DNA of 13,902 bases from positions 1 through 13,902 of the forward strand of contig JAJZOM010000220.1 of the NCBI GenBank assembly GCA_021811505.1, in the 5' to 3' direction. Source of the stretch: Thermoplasmata archaeon. GTDB taxonomy: Archaea > Thermoplasmatota > Thermoplasmata > Thermoplasmatales > Thermoplasmataceae. The notes below the pieces were generated by a model, which made no database searches, was not told where the DNA came from, and was given only the letters and a program-made list of their open reading frames with translations. How positions within the stretch are numbered: the first letter of the stretch is position 1; every line of letters begins with the position of its first letter. Positions 13,008 through 13,902 of the stretch are shown one piece after another. Made by a program: the position numbers and the translations under genes.

Positions 13008-13902
13008 ATGGATATTCATACTACTTTCAATAGTCTATGTACAAAAATAATCATAAACAATGCTGACCCTGTGATCAGATTTGATGCTACAGGCGAGACT
13101 GGGGATACAAAGGTCCTTTCACAGGAATCGCTGCTAAGAGAACTGGGAATAAGGCTGGAAGATAGCGATAAGGGACTGATCATATATGAAAAACTTGGAG
13201 TGAACAGCCATATCCTGGGGCTCGGTGAACGTACTCATGGCTTAGATCGGATGAGAACCGTCATGACATGCTGGAACACGGATCCTAACGGCTATGATCA
13301 GATCGCTGATCCGACATATGCCTCTATTCCATTTTACATTCATGTCAATGGACCCACAATCAGGGGGGTGTTCATCAATTCAGGAACCAGGACTGTGTTT
13401 GACTTTGGTGTGAAGGTATACGATCACGTCAGCGTAAATGTGGAGGAGAAGAGCTTTGAAGTGTACCTGTTCAATGGAAAAAGCATTGAAGAAGTCCTGG
13501 AAAAATATGCCAGACTGACCGGAATGCCATTTATGCCCGAAGAATGGGTTTTCGGCCATCAGATTTCAAGGTATTCATACTATCCGGACACCGCAGTTAT
13601 GGATATACTCAAGGCATATACCCTGGAATTCCCGATCTCCGCCATACATTTTGACATACACTACATGGACGGACGCAGGCTATTTACTTGGAACAAGAGT
13701 TTATTCCCTGATACCACGGGATTCCTTGAGAAAATACACAATCTTGGAGTCAAGGTAATTACCATACTGGACCCGAGTGTTAAAGCAGATCAGAACTACC
13801 GCGGCTTTATTGCGGGACTTGGCAAATTTATTGAAACAGAAGATGGGGGCTTGTATGTTGACAATATGTGGCCAGGAAAATCCGTTTTTCCCGACCTTCT
13901 CA
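13008..13902 (+). CDS. GH31 alpha-glucosidase, N-terminal part (cut by window end)
   Basis: The first 298 codons are present and the frame is still open at the window edge. The order of landmarks matches glycoside hydrolase family 31. The N-terminal beta-sandwich carries LGLGERTHGLDRMRT (70-84) and MTCWNTDPNGYDQIADP (86-102), with YASIPFYIH. Then FGHQISRYSYY (182-192) and HFDIHYMDGRRLFTWN (214-229), FPD, enter the catalytic barrel, where Asp216 lies in the -1 subsite region. The catalytic nucleophile and acid/base would lie beyond 13902. Such enzymes release glucose from the ends of maltose or starch fragments. No signal peptide is seen, so it is probably intracellular. The residue after DI in the DIxYMD motif is His rather than the more frequent Asp. 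It follows the sugar kinase by 67 bases. Confidence 0.93.
   Translation, partial: MDIHTTFNSLCTKIIINNADPVIRFDATGETGDTKVLSQESLLRELGIRLEDSDKGLIIYEKLGVNSHILGLGERTHGLDRMRTVMTCWNTDPNGYDQIADPTYASIPFYIHVNGPTIRGVFINSGTRTVFDFGVKVYDHVSVNVEEKSFEVYLFNGKSIEEVLEKYARLTGMPFMPEEWVFGHQISRYSYYPDTAVMDILKAYTLEFPISAIHFDIHYMDGRRLFTWNKSLFPDTTGFLEKIHNLGVKVITILDPSVKADQNYRGFIAGLGKFIETEDGGLYVDNMWPGKSVFPDLL

Overview
The window looks like part of a chromosome from a thermoacidophilic euryarchaeon of the Thermoplasmatales group. The main clues are: A/T-rich TATA boxes about 25 bases before start codons, so many messages are probably leaderless; a tRNA gene with no encoded CCA; heavy use of AGA/AGG and ATA codons; and a BadF/BadG-type sugar kinase of the class known as KDG kinase in Thermoplasma, sitting beside a GH31 glucosidase. 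The species cannot be named from the sequence alone.

Layout. Bases 1-735: tRNA-Val(GAC) with its promoter, then the decayed C-terminal part of an IS4/IS1634-like transposase on the minus strand. Bases 736-2424: an unrecognised 337-residue protein (+) convergent with an unrecognised 205-residue protein (-). Bases 2475-2939: a dead RimJ/RimL-type acetyltransferase gene (-) whose promoter is still visible. Bases 3009-5786: an interleaved inverted repeat, a sugar-porter-like MFS transporter and a metal-dependent amidohydrolase, all rightward. Bases 5920-7564: an APC amino-acid permease (-) ending in a perfect palindrome. Bases 7565-8112 hold a possible 53-residue ORF and a repeat-rich promoter. 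Bases 8113-10202: a two-gene serine biosynthesis operon (SerA-like and SerC-like) with overlapping stop and start. Bases 10246-11442: a second MFS transporter (-), divergent from a small 87-residue gene. Bases 11921-13902: a BadF-type sugar kinase and the first 298 codons of a GH31 alpha-glucosidase, cut by the window end.

How the genes fit together. The window reads as a heterotroph's nutrient region. Transporters import sugars, organic acids or amino acids, an amidohydrolase next to an MFS porter may process an imported amide or peptide-like compound, SerA and SerC make phosphoserine from 3-phosphoglycerate, and the kinase/glucosidase pair handles sugars. The two pseudogenes show that the left third is a site of gene decay beside a tRNA. 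I found no defence system, CRISPR array, intact mobile element or clearly novel multi-gene system. The most informative non-standard observations are the two pseudogenes, the repeat structures in two promoters, and four or five unrecognised proteins.
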